Below, one piece after another: positions 26,494 to 35,023 of a stretch of 51,804 nt of DNA; positions within the stretch are counted from its first letter, which is position 1, and every line of letters starts with the position of its first letter. The notes under the pieces were generated by a model that ran no database searches, was not told the origin of the DNA, and saw nothing but the letters and a program-made list of their open reading frames with translations. Both the position numbers and the translations under genes were made by a program. Source of the DNA: Gammaproteobacteria bacterium (GTDB lineage: Bacteria > Pseudomonadota > Gammaproteobacteria > Eutrophobiales > Eutrophobiaceae); contig WVYN01000077.1 of NCBI GenBank assembly GCA_011772965.1, forward strand, positions 34,139 to 85,942. Reading direction: 5' to 3'.

Positions 26494-27957
26494 ATGTGGT
26501 TCAAAAAACCCCATTCTCTGCGAAATCTTCTTATAACTCATGAGATTACGTTCCTGTTACTGGTAACTGCTACAGGCCTTCTGGGAGGTCTCCCGGCCTA
26601 TTTCTGGCAGCGCCATTCAGTGGAATCCGTACGCCTGAACTCATTGATTTATGTCAATGAGCAGATTCGAGGTGACCTGTTCCGACAGATACAGGAAGCC
26701 ATCCGTGCCCGTTTGCTGGAGGAGCCGCAGGCTCTGGAAAGCTATGGCGAATATTCACGCCGAATCGACGAGCATTTTACCCGCTTACGTAAGAATGCCC
26801 GAACAGATGAGGAAAACTTGGCTATCGAGGAACTTCAGGCGTCTTACCGTGCGATACAGAAGGACATGAACAAGATCTTTACTGATCCCTATATGGCCAG
26901 TCGCCAGGTGCGCATGAAAATACTGGACCCGGGCTTCGCCCAGAGCATGTTTGGGCGTTTTGAAGATGAATACCAGGCCATGAACAGCCTTTTGACCCGG
27001 GAATATGACGAACTGGCACAGGTGCTGGAACGCTGGACCAGTTACGCACCAGTCTTGCTACCCATTCCGCTGTTACTGGCCTTTCTGCTAGTGCTATATG
27101 CCCGGTACATACTTAACCGGGACTTCGTCAAGCCCATGTCTAAGGTTATCAGTGGCGCAAGGACCATCAGTCGCGGAAAACTTGAGCAGCAATTGCCTGA
27201 GACCGGCGTTGAGGAAGTTTCTCAACTGGCACGTACCATTAACACCATGGCCAGAGATCTGGAAGAGAGCCATCAGGCCCTGGTCGAGAGTGAAAAACAG
27301 GCTGCACTGGGCGCGCTGGTTCCAGTGGTGGCGCATAACATCCGTAACCCTCTGGCCAGCATTCGTGCTACGGCGCAGGTCATTGACGACGCCGAAGATG
27401 AAGAAGATTTGCGGGAAAGCAAACAGGCCATTCTGGATACCATCGATCGCCTGGGTCGATGGGTGAATGCACTTGTCTCCTACTTGCATCCACTCAAACC
27501 TAATTATCGCTTGGTATATGCACACGAAATGGTCGATGCGGCGTTGTCACTGTTGATGGCCAAGCTTACTGAAAAAAATATCGAGATTAAAAAACATGGC
27601 TGGGAAGAACGCTTGCGTCTTAATGCAGATCCGGACCTGATGGAGCAGGCGCTGTTTGCCCTGCTTGCCAATGCAATCGATGCCTCACCTCGTGATGCAA
27701 TTATCACGATCAGCCTGGTACCACGGGATCAGAACCTGGAGATACATATACAGGACCAGGGGCCTGGACTACCGTTTGAACCGAAATCAAATAACTTGGT
27801 CCCTGGCCCATCGACCAAGCGTTTCGGTACCGGCCTGGGTATGCCGATCGCTTTCAAGATATGCGAGCGGCATGGCTGGAATCTGAATTTCAAATCGGTC
27901 AGTGGCAAGGGTACCACTGCAATCATTACCGCACCCATCAGGATCATCGAGGAGTAG
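26494..27957 (+). CDS. Membrane sensor histidine kinase (partner of a sigma-54 activator)
   Basis: The 487-residue kinase has an N-terminal membrane helix (about 14-33), a periplasmic helical sensor region (about 35-180) with many charged residues, and a second helix (about 182-203: PVLLPIPLLLAFLLVLYARY). HAMP follows (about 205-260), then a HisKA domain with His281 in VVAHNIRNPLASIRA. The residue after His is Asn rather than the usual Glu. The HATPase has the N box LLANAIDAS, IQDQGPGLP, and FGTGLGMPIAFKICERHGW. It is 6 bp upstream of its response regulator. There is no good ribosome binding site before the ATG, and a TATACT (26478-26483) lies only 10 bp upstream. Confidence 0.93.
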   Translation: MWFKKPHSLRNLLITHEITFLLLVTATGLLGGLPAYFWQRHSVESVRLNSLIYVNEQIRGDLFRQIQEAIRARLLEEPQALESYGEYSRRIDEHFTRLRKNARTDEENLAIEELQASYRAIQKDMNKIFTDPYMASRQVRMKILDPGFAQSMFGRFEDEYQAMNSLLTREYDELAQVLERWTSYAPVLLPIPLLLAFLLVLYARYILNRDFVKPMSKVISGARTISRGKLEQQLPETGVEEVSQLARTINTMARDLEESHQALVESEKQAALGALVPVVAHNIRNPLASIRATAQVIDDAEDEEDLRESKQAILDTIDRLGRWVNALVSYLHPLKPNYRLVYAHEMVDAALSLLMAKLTEKNIEIKKHGWEERLRLNADPDLMEQALFALLANAIDASPRDAIITISLVPRDQNLEIHIQDQGPGLPFEPKSNNLVPGPSTKRFGTGLGMPIAFKICERHGWNLNFKSVSGKGTTAIITAPIRIIEE

Positions 27958-27963
27958 ACATTC

Positions 27964-29382
27964 ATGAGTCAGGACGATCATTCTTCTGTTCAATCAGTAA
28001 AGATACCGGTCGTAGATAAACAGGTATTGATTGTGGAAGACGAGGAGGTATTTGCACGAGCCGTACAAAAGAAACTGTCCCGTGCCGGTTACAAGAGCGA
28101 AATTGCCGGTAATCTGGCGATTGCTAGTGAGAAATACCAGTCAATTTCTCCGGACCTTGTTCTGCTCGATATGCGTTTGCCCGATGGTTCCGGACTGGAT
28201 TTTCTCTCGGACATCAAACTTACTCCAAATTCAGGAATGGCGGTAATCGTGATGTCGGCTTATGGTGAGCTGGAAGATGCCGTATCTGCAATGAAACTTG
28301 GGGCATCCGATTATCTGAAAAAACCGGTCGACATGGATGAACTCATGATTAATGTCGAGAAGGTGCTTGATAAGAGCCAGCTCAGCCAGAAACTGGCTTA
28401 CTCTACCAAACGAGAGCAGCACGCTGTGGAGGGAGTTGCTTTTGTAGGTGAGTGTGATGCGATTATGGAAGTGAGAAAACAGGTGGAACAAATCAGCCGT
28501 CTCACAGAAGCAACCGATACCATTCCGCCAACCATACTAATTCTCGGTGAGACAGGGACGGGGAAGGATGTTGCTGCACGCCTGTTACATGAAAACAGTT
28601 CGCGCAAGGACAAGCCATTCGTCCACGTTGACTGTGCATCCCTGCCCAAGGATCTGATTGAAGCCGAGTTATTTGGTCATGAAAAAGGGGCGTTTACCAG
28701 TGCCCATGTGGCCCGCACCGGTTTGATCGAGGCTGCCGAAGATGGCGTGCTCTTTCTTGATGAAATTGGAGAATTACCGCTTGATCTGCAATCAAAATTG
28801 CTGGCAGTACTGGAAAGGCGAACATTGAGACGTGTGGGGACCACTCATGAGCGCCCGGTGGCCGCCTGGTTTATTGCAGCAACCAACCGTGACATCAAGA
28901 CCCTGATGGAAAAGGGTGAGTTTCGTTCTGACCTCTATTATCGTTTGAATGTACTGAGCATATTCATACCGCCGTTACGAGAGCGGGGTGAGGATATTCA
29001 GTTACTTGCCGAATATTTTGCAAATCAAACGGCCAGGCGCTATGGTCTGAATGAAACCCGCTTCTCAGATGAAGCCAGCAAGGCACTAATGGAGTATCAC
29101 TGGCCAGGCAACGTACGAGAGATGAAGCACTTGTTGGAACGAGCTGTGCTTTTAAGTGGCGGAGGGGAGATTACCAGTGACGCTTTATCACTGGGGCCGA
29201 AAGAATCCGGGCAAACGGGAACCACAGAGACGAACATCAGTGACCTGACGTTAGACTCGGCAGAATTGATGCTAATTAAGCAGGCCTTGGAAAAAACCGG
29301 CGGTAATGTTTCAAAGGCGGCGCGGGAGCTGGGTATTACGCGAATGGCCCTGCGTTATCGTATGAAAAAATACAATCTATGA
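27964..29382 (+). CDS. NtrC-family sigma-54-dependent response regulator
   Basis: The 472-residue activator has a receiver (about 18-135) with phospho-acceptor Asp69 in DLVLLDMRLPDGSG. The AAA+ domain has Walker A GETGTGKD, the sigma-54 contact loop GAFTSA in GHEKGAFTSAHVARTG, Walker B GVLFLDEIGELP and an arginine-finger region. The C-terminal Fis-type helix-turn-helix is GGNVSKAARELGITRMALRY. It is cotranscribed with the kinase. A sigma-54 promoter match upstream of divergent pqqA makes that gene the first target to suspect; this is inference. Residues 150-175, between receiver and AAA+, form a linker. Confidence 0.95.
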   Translation: MSQDDHSSVQSVKIPVVDKQVLIVEDEEVFARAVQKKLSRAGYKSEIAGNLAIASEKYQSISPDLVLLDMRLPDGSGLDFLSDIKLTPNSGMAVIVMSAYGELEDAVSAMKLGASDYLKKPVDMDELMINVEKVLDKSQLSQKLAYSTKREQHAVEGVAFVGECDAIMEVRKQVEQISRLTEATDTIPPTILILGETGTGKDVAARLLHENSSRKDKPFVHVDCASLPKDLIEAELFGHEKGAFTSAHVARTGLIEAAEDGVLFLDEIGELPLDLQSKLLAVLERRTLRRVGTTHERPVAAWFIAATNRDIKTLMEKGEFRSDLYYRLNVLSIFIPPLRERGEDIQLLAEYFANQTARRYGLNETRFSDEASKALMEYHWPGNVREMKHLLERAVLLSGGGEITSDALSLGPKESGQTGTTETNISDLTLDSAELMLIKQALEKTGGNVSKAARELGITRMALRYRMKKYNL

Positions 29383-29403
29383 CACTAAATCAGGAGAGAT
29401 ATC

Positions 29404-29817
29404 ATGGCTAAAGTCAAGGTGGAAACCGAACTGGACCAGGCACCCCAGGAGGTTTGGGATCTTATTGGTGGCTTCAACGCCCTGCCAGATTGGCATCCTG
29501 CCGTGGAAAAGAGTGAGCTCGAGGAAGAGGGCAGCATGCGTCGCCTCAGTCTCGTTGGCGGTGGAACCATTATTGAAAAACTTGAAAAAATGAGTGACAA
29601 CGAGAGAGTTTATTCCTATTCAATTGTTGAGAGTCCGTTACCTGTTGCCAATTACAAGGCCACAATTTCTGTGAAAGATGATGGTAGTGGCAAGGCAAAG
29701 GTCGAATGGTCCGGTGAATTCACGGCCTCAGGCGCATCAGAAAATGATGCAGTTGCTATAATGGAAGGCATTTACCAGGCGGGTCTGGATAATCTGAAAA
29801 AGATGTTTGGCGGGTAA
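29404..29817 (+). CDS. SRPBCC-family protein resembling MxaD, without signal peptide
   Basis: A 137-residue START/Bet v 1-like protein. The segment GGFNALPDWHPAVEKSE, the strand LSLVGGGTIIEKLEKM, and VESPLPVANYKATISV match from memory the pattern of MxaD, a periplasmic helper of methanol dehydrogenase. Unlike MxaD, this protein starts directly at the first strand (MAKVKVETELDQAPQEVWDL), so it should be cytoplasmic. It lies 21 bp after the sigma-54 activator with AGGAGAG as ribosome binding site. A ligand-binding or sensing role for the two-component system is possible but not shown. Confidence 0.85.
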   Translation: MAKVKVETELDQAPQEVWDLIGGFNALPDWHPAVEKSELEEEGSMRRLSLVGGGTIIEKLEKMSDNERVYSYSIVESPLPVANYKATISVKDDGSGKAKVEWSGEFTASGASENDAVAIMEGIYQAGLDNLKKMFGG

Positions 29818-29831
29818 TTATTAGTTACCCA

Positions 29832-31163
29832 TCAATGGAGCTTCATACGTGGTTTGGCCTTACGGGTTAATACATCAGCAATAGCTGATAAGAATACTCT
29901 CATTGGGCCATTAATTGCCAGCTGATGCATTTTGTAAAGTGATTCATAAACCAGCCGTGCAATAATACCCTCAATCATGACATTGCCGGATATCTTTCCG
30001 GCCAGGTTGCCCATGAGACTCCCTACCGTGGAATAACGGCTCAAATTTACCAGCGATCCGTAGTCCACGTATCGGTAATCCGGGAGTGGTTTTCCGGCCA
30101 GGCGTTTCTTCATACTCTTGACTAACAGTGACGCTTGTTGATGTGCTGCCTGGGCCCTCGGCGGGACGATGCCATTTGTGCCTGGCATGGGACAGGCAGC
30201 GCAATCGCCAAATGCGAAAATATTGTCATCCCATGTCGTTTGCAATGTGGTTTTTACCACCAATTGGTTGTTGCGACTGGTTTCCAGACCGTCAATATTG
30301 GAAAGAAAATCAGGTGCCTTGATCCCTGCAGCCCAGACCTTGATTTCGGATGGAATAAACTTGCCGCTTTCAGTATAGAAACCCTCGTTAGTTGCCTTAT
30401 TCACGCGCTGTCCGGTCATAACTTCAATATTCAGTTTAGCCAGGGCCGCCACAGTCTTATTGGAAATGCGATCCGGTAAAGCGGGTAATATTTTATCTGC
30501 GGCTTCAATAATGGTGATTTTTACGTCCCGCTCTGCCGAGATATTACTGAGACCGAACTTGACCAATTGCTTGCTGGCTTCATACAGTTCTGCTGAGAGC
30601 TCAACTCCTGTAGCTCCTGCACCGGCAATGGCAATATGCAATTGGCCTTCCCGGAGTGGTTCTTTCTGGGTGTGTGCTGCCGTATATTTTCGCAAAAGGT
30701 ACTGGTGGAACCTGTCAGCCTCATCCCGCGTATCAAGGAACTTGCAGTGTTCTTCTACACCGGGGATATCGAAGTGGTTGGTAATACTTCCTACCGCGAT
30801 GACCAGAGTATCGTAGTTGAAGTTCCTGCGAGGGATATATTCATTGCCTTCATCGTCCAAAGTGGGCGCCAGACTGATTTCTCTCTTTTCCCGATTCAGA
30901 CTATCCATACGCCCCAGACGAAAATTGAAATTATTCCAATGTGCATGTGCCATATAACTCACTTCGTCATCACTCGAATCAAGCGAGCCTGCAGCCACTT
31001 CATGTAACAAAGGTTTCCAGATATGAGTCCGGTTGCAATCGACCAGTGTTATCTCGGCTTTTTTTTTCTTGCCGAGCTTATGGCCCAGCTTGGTGGCCAG
31101 TTCAAGTCCGCCTGCGCCACCACCGATAATAAAAATTTTATGTAAATCAGAAATATTCTTCAT
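29832..31163 (-). CDS. Type II NADH:quinone oxidoreductase (NDH-2-like)
   Basis: Single-subunit FAD enzyme that passes electrons from NADH to quinone without pumping protons. The FAD loop IFIIGGGAGGLELATKLG is at residues about 9-26, and the NADH loop IAIAGAGATGVELSAELYEA is in the middle. The third FAD motif is NIFAFGDCAACPMP, followed by PRAQAAHQQA. The C-terminal amphipathic segment would bind the membrane. I set the start at 31163 (MKNISDLHK), because the upstream 40 codons are not conserved-looking and precede the Rossmann fold. Related FAD enzymes such as sulfide:quinone reductase are less likely, since no matching redox Cys pair is seen. Confidence 0.9.
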   Translation of the reverse strand: MKNISDLHKIFIIGGGAGGLELATKLGHKLGKKKKAEITLVDCNRTHIWKPLLHEVAAGSLDSSDDEVSYMAHAHWNNFNFRLGRMDSLNREKREISLAPTLDDEGNEYIPRRNFNYDTLVIAVGSITNHFDIPGVEEHCKFLDTRDEADRFHQYLLRKYTAAHTQKEPLREGQLHIAIAGAGATGVELSAELYEASKQLVKFGLSNISAERDVKITIIEAADKILPALPDRISNKTVAALAKLNIEVMTGQRVNKATNEGFYTESGKFIPSEIKVWAAGIKAPDFLSNIDGLETSRNNQLVVKTTLQTTWDDNIFAFGDCAACPMPGTNGIVPPRAQAAHQQASLLVKSMKKRLAGKPLPDYRYVDYGSLVNLSRYSTVGSLMGNLAGKISGNVMIEGIIARLVYESLYKMHQLAINGPMRVFLSAIADVLTRKAKPRMKLH

Positions 31164-31199
31164 TTGGGAGATGTTCTCTCGGAATATGCGTACTGAAAA

Positions 31200-31208
31200 T
31201 GTTATAAT
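31200..31208 (+). promoter_or_regulatory. Extended -10 promoter for the DUF1244 gene
   Basis: TG-T-TATAAT at 31200-31208 is a perfect extended -10 element, in an AT-rich stretch. No clear -35 is seen, which is acceptable for this class. Transcription would start near 31215, about 49 nt before the ATG at 31264. Confidence 0.5.
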
Positions 31209-31263
31209 ACATTTTTTAAAATTCGCTACTCTATCTAACTTTCCGGAGGTATTAAACTCAGCG

Positions 31264-31509
31264 ATGGACAATAGAACCCGCACAGAACTTGAGGCCGCAG
31301 CTTTCAGACGTCTTTTGGCCCATTTAAGGGAGCATACCGAGGTTCAAAATATCGATCTGATGGATCTTGCCGGTTTTTGCAGAAATTGTCTTTCAAAATG
31401 GTATCTTGCTGCCGCCGAGGAAAAAGGCCTGGATATGGACTACGAACAGGCCAAGGAAATTATTTATGGTATGCCATATTCCGAGTGGAAGAAAAAGTAC
31501 CAGAAGTAA
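31264..31509 (+). CDS. DUF1244 family protein
   Basis: A small 81-residue cytoplasmic protein of the DUF1244 family, recognised by AAAFRRLLAHLREHTEVQNI, LMDLAGFCRNCLSKWY and GMPYSEWKKKYQ. The CRNC pair is the only obvious functional feature, perhaps a metal or redox site. The start at 31264 follows a GGAGG about 15 bp upstream, which is long. The gene is divergent from NDH-2 and convergent with the TraB-like gene. Function unknown. Confidence 0.88.
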   Translation: MDNRTRTELEAAAFRRLLAHLREHTEVQNIDLMDLAGFCRNCLSKWYLAAAEEKGLDMDYEQAKEIIYGMPYSEWKKKYQK

Positions 31510-31543
31510 AACATATCTCGCTGAGATGCCAGACAAAATCGGC

Positions 31544-32497
31544 TCAATATATCTGTGTTACTGAATATCCTCTCTTACTTAACAATTGTAACAGCCCTTT
31601 TTTGTCTGGTAGATGGGATGCGCCTACAGCCACAAATACACCGTCTTCTGTCATCAGTTCTTCAATCCTGTCAGCCATCCTCAAATTTCTGTCATAGACC
31701 ATCCGCTTGATGTAACGTTGATAAACATTCTCATCATGATGTGGGGACTGGTTGAAGAGGACGATGCCGGCAAGGTCTCTGGCTATATAGAGGTCGCGCA
31801 GAGTTCTGGTATCACGGATGATCTGCTTATGATTGCATATGGTGTCGGTTAAAATCTCCAGTTGATCATCCAGAGGAATGCCATCCAGTTGATTGACCAG
31901 TTCTTTCATGGTTTCAAGACTTCTGGCTTCCTTGTTTCCCTGTAAGGCTTTACTGTAGATAATCATATCCAGCGTGGGGCCTCTGATAGGTTTTGGCCGG
32001 CCGATAAGACTAAATGCAGCCCACGGTTTCAATTTATGGATTGCTTCATGCGGTAAGCCGTATTCCGGCAGTATCCGGGCCAGTTCAGTCCAGAGCGGGT
32101 CACCCAGCAGTGATTGTAATTCCTTGTCATTATTAAAATACATCGCTTCACTAAAAGCGTGGTTGGATTGCTGATCCGGAATTACTTCCAGCATGATTAT
32201 CCGGCTTGTATGTATGGCGAGATTTACGGGTGGTGGTAATGAAGTGGTGATCAGCCTGTCCTGGGAATGCATGGTACCAAACAGATAGCCGCTATTCCCA
32301 TTTTTAGCTTCAATTTTCCATAATAAACCCTCACCATAAGGTATACTATCTCGTGTTTTTTGCTTTATTTCCGGATCTTCCTCAATGGATTGGTAAGAAG
32401 CACAAATATCAGCTAGATTCGTTAACTCTGTAGACGACATAGTGCCGGAATAAAATATAAAAACAGAAGCAAGTATAATGGTATTTTTAACAGGCAT
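31544..32497 (-). CDS. TraB/GumN family protein
   Basis: A 317-residue protein of the TraB/GumN/TIKI superfamily, probably secreted (hydrophobic residues 6-20). Hallmarks are GYLFGTMHSQD (GTxH motif) near residues 70-80 and FVAVGASHLPDKKGLL (GxxH motif) near the C-terminus, which in TIKI proteins supply metal ligands for a protease-like fold. The KPWAAFSLIG segment is also typical. It is divergent from the TolC-like gene by 18 bp, so the two promoters must overlap the coding ends. The biological role in bacteria is uncertain. Confidence 0.88.
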   Translation of the reverse strand: MPVKNTIILASVFIFYSGTMSSTELTNLADICASYQSIEEDPEIKQKTRDSIPYGEGLLWKIEAKNGNSGYLFGTMHSQDRLITTSLPPPVNLAIHTSRIIMLEVIPDQQSNHAFSEAMYFNNDKELQSLLGDPLWTELARILPEYGLPHEAIHKLKPWAAFSLIGRPKPIRGPTLDMIIYSKALQGNKEARSLETMKELVNQLDGIPLDDQLEILTDTICNHKQIIRDTRTLRDLYIARDLAGIVLFNQSPHHDENVYQRYIKRMVYDRNLRMADRIEELMTEDGVFVAVGASHLPDKKGLLQLLSKRGYSVTQIY

Positions 32498-32515
32498 TAT
32501 TATCTGATTGTATTA

Positions 32516-33922
32516 ATGTTCAAGTTGAGTTCCAGAGTTCTGCTTATTTTGATGTTCGCACTCATGGCAGATGCCTGTGCACGGTATCAATATGAGCCAG
32601 AGCCTGTTGAAACTTTACATTCAATAGAGGCATATCACAAAAGAAGTCTGGAATCTCCCGCATTGGCAGAGTTTATTGGCCAGTATGACACCGGCTCGAC
32701 ACTATGGCCGATATCCAGATGGGACCTGGCTTCATTGACTTTGGCTGCCTGGTATTTCAACCCCCAGCTCCAGATTGCCATAGCCGGTCATCAAAAATCC
32801 ATCGCTGAGCAGGAAACCGCCGGTCAGTTAATCAACCCCCGGTTGGGACTGCCATTTGAATATCACAGTGACACGACGGGCGGGGTTTCACCTTGGTTAA
32901 TAGGTCTGGTTTTTGATCTGGTTCTGGAAAGACCGGCAAAGAGACAGGCCAAGATGGATCGGGCAAGGGCAGGTGTTGATCTTGCAAAAACGAATATTTA
33001 TTCAGTTGCCTGGGATCTATACAGTAATTTACGCAAACATTACATTGCCCTGTATCAGGCCAGGGAAGTCAGGAAGAATTTGTCGGAACAGGCAGCAATA
33101 ACCGAAGAGATGCTCTTACTGCTGCAAAAACGCCGACAAGCTGGTCAGGCCAGTGATTTTGAAGTGGCCGTCATTCGAATCGAACTGCAGCGCCTGAAGA
33201 TAGCCTTGAGTCAACAGCAGCTTGCAGAAATTGATTCTCTGGTGCATCTGGCAGGTGTAGTGGGTGTATCATCCACTGAACTTGACAATATCTCTATCAG
33301 TTTCAGAGATATTGAAAGACTGTCAGGCCATGAGGCCCTGGAAATTCATCAACTCTTGAATGCTGCCTTGTCTCATCGTCTGGATATCAGGATGGCACTG
33401 GAGGAATATGCTTTTTATGAGGCAGGATTGCGACTGGAAATCGAAAAACAATATCCGGACATAGTACTTTCACCGGGTTTCATTTTTGATCAGAATGATA
33501 ATATATGGGCATTGGGTGCTTCCTGGGTTTTGCCATTATTTCATCCAGAGAACGAACCATCTATCAGACGGTCATTGGCCGAGAGAAAACTGAAGCAATT
33601 CGAGTTTTTGTCATTGCAAAATCGTGTGGTTAATGAAGTTGAGCTTGCCATTGCACAATATAAAGCAAAAAAAACTGCGATCGATCAGGCCGGAACACTA
33701 TATGAAGAAGCTTTGGAACGCAAAGACATCCTCCAAAAACAATTTGATGTGGGATATGTCGATCGCCTGCGGCTAAACAGAAGCAAGCTGGAAACCGAGA
33801 TAATTAGACAGTCGGTCGTGGAACTGCAATTATCATTAATAGAGCAGGCAGGCAGGATTGAAGATGCTATGCAATACCCTCTTGGAGAACCTGCCTATCA
33901 ATCCTACATATACAATGAATAA
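32516..33922 (+). CDS. TolC/OprM-family outer membrane efflux protein
   Basis: The 468-residue protein begins with a hydrophobic signal ending in ADAC (residues 16-22), a lipobox-like site, suggesting a lipoprotein as in CusC or OprM. Two repeats of outer-membrane-efflux (OEP) helices follow. Typical stretches are IAEQETAGQLINPRLGLPFE near the first OEP helix and VNEVELAIAQYKAKKTAI near the second. It is the first gene of an outer membrane factor-adaptor-RND set: the adaptor starts 2 bp after its stop. Confidence 0.88.
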   Translation: MFKLSSRVLLILMFALMADACARYQYEPEPVETLHSIEAYHKRSLESPALAEFIGQYDTGSTLWPISRWDLASLTLAAWYFNPQLQIAIAGHQKSIAEQETAGQLINPRLGLPFEYHSDTTGGVSPWLIGLVFDLVLERPAKRQAKMDRARAGVDLAKTNIYSVAWDLYSNLRKHYIALYQAREVRKNLSEQAAITEEMLLLLQKRRQAGQASDFEVAVIRIELQRLKIALSQQQLAEIDSLVHLAGVVGVSSTELDNISISFRDIERLSGHEALEIHQLLNAALSHRLDIRMALEEYAFYEAGLRLEIEKQYPDIVLSPGFIFDQNDNIWALGASWVLPLFHPENEPSIRRSLAERKLKQFEFLSLQNRVVNEVELAIAQYKAKKTAIDQAGTLYEEALERKDILQKQFDVGYVDRLRLNRSKLETEIIRQSVVELQLSLIEQAGRIEDAMQYPLGEPAYQSYIYNE

Positions 33923-33924
33923 TC

Positions 33925-34977
33925 ATGAAACTGATTTTTAATATTCTTGGAATAATTGTCCTGATAACGCTGGCTTACTTCATTGGGGAATATTTTTACT
34001 CAGTTGAATTTAAAGAAAGCTTGACAGAAGAAGAAGGCACTCAGGCATCAGGTCTTTTGATAAAACTGATTGACGGTAATCCGGTGGTTCAGATTTCACA
34101 GGAATTGCAGGAACAGGCAGGTATAACCGGGATAATACTCAATGAAACTGAATATCAACATAGTTTCATCGCCCATGGGAAAATTATTGGTCTTACTCCT
34201 TTGGTTGATTTGAATTCGAAACTCAGACAATTACAAACACTCAAGTCGAAGTCCGCAGCAAGTCTTGAGATCAGTAACAAGGAATATCAAAGACTCCAAC
34301 TTTTACATGCCGATGCGGCCAATATTTCCACTCGGGAGTTACAGCAGGCAAAAATGAACTGGATTTCAGACAAGGCAGAATATGAAGATATCACAAACCA
34401 GTTAAGCAGTTTGTATGAATCTTCTGTGCAACAGTGGGGGAAAGCTATAACTGGGCAATTATTTGACGGTAGTGAACTTATTACTGAGTTGTTAACAGGC
34501 CAATCCCGGTTATTACTAATTAGTCTGCATCAGGGACAGTTGCTGCCAGAGGGTAATGATAAAATCGTGGTTTACCAGCCCGGCCAGGAACAGAATAAAC
34601 AAATAGCAAACTATATATCTCAGGCACCCTATTCCGATCCACTATTACAGGGTCTCTCTTATTTTTTTTACACAGGAAGCCAATTCCCTCGCGGCATATA
34701 TTTGATGGCAGAAATTTATTCCGGTAGTGACAAAGTCCAAGGTATCGAACTTCCTGAATCTGCCATCATATGGTATTCAGACAAACCGTGGGTATACATA
34801 AAGTCTTCAGAAGGATATTTTGTAAGAAAAGAAATCCGGAAGTATCAGCCCGGATATGAGAAGTGGTTTGTAGAGGAAGGAATAGATCCGGGAGAGTATG
34901 TGATTACCTCCGGCGCACAGATGTTATTCTCGGAGGAATTCCACTGGTCTATTCCAGACGAAGATGACAATCCCTGA
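33925..34977 (+). CDS. RND efflux periplasmic adaptor (HlyD/CusB-like)
   Basis: A 350-residue protein anchored by one N-terminal helix (about 5-24). A beta-barrel/lipoyl start (VVQISQELQEQAGITGI and HGKIIGLTPLVDLNSKLRQL) is followed by a helical hairpin (residues about 95-150), shorter than usual, and then a beta region ending WVYIKSSEGYFVRKEIRKYQ and GEYVITSGAQMLFSEEF. The latter is the conserved adaptor C-terminus. It would link the pump to the TolC-like protein. Sequence divergence is high, so its metal or drug specificity cannot be read. Confidence 0.85.
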   Translation: MKLIFNILGIIVLITLAYFIGEYFYSVEFKESLTEEEGTQASGLLIKLIDGNPVVQISQELQEQAGITGIILNETEYQHSFIAHGKIIGLTPLVDLNSKLRQLQTLKSKSAASLEISNKEYQRLQLLHADAANISTRELQQAKMNWISDKAEYEDITNQLSSLYESSVQQWGKAITGQLFDGSELITELLTGQSRLLLISLHQGQLLPEGNDKIVVYQPGQEQNKQIANYISQAPYSDPLLQGLSYFFYTGSQFPRGIYLMAEIYSGSDKVQGIELPESAIIWYSDKPWVYIKSSEGYFVRKEIRKYQPGYEKWFVEEGIDPGEYVITSGAQMLFSEEFHWSIPDEDDNP

Positions 34978-35023
34978 TATATCAGTGAACAGCGTATAAC
35001 TGCAATAAAAATAAAATCAGTAC

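Noticed and set aside
26456-26540. A small frame starting at ATG 26456, overlapping the histidine kinase start
   Set aside because: It has no ribosome binding site, its stop does not coincide with the kinase start, and its sequence follows the kinase codons in another frame.
29832-31163. Sulfide:quinone oxidoreductase instead of NDH-2
   Set aside because: The protein lacks the set of redox-active Cys expected for that family, and the two Rossmann loops and the FGDCAACP motif fit NDH-2.
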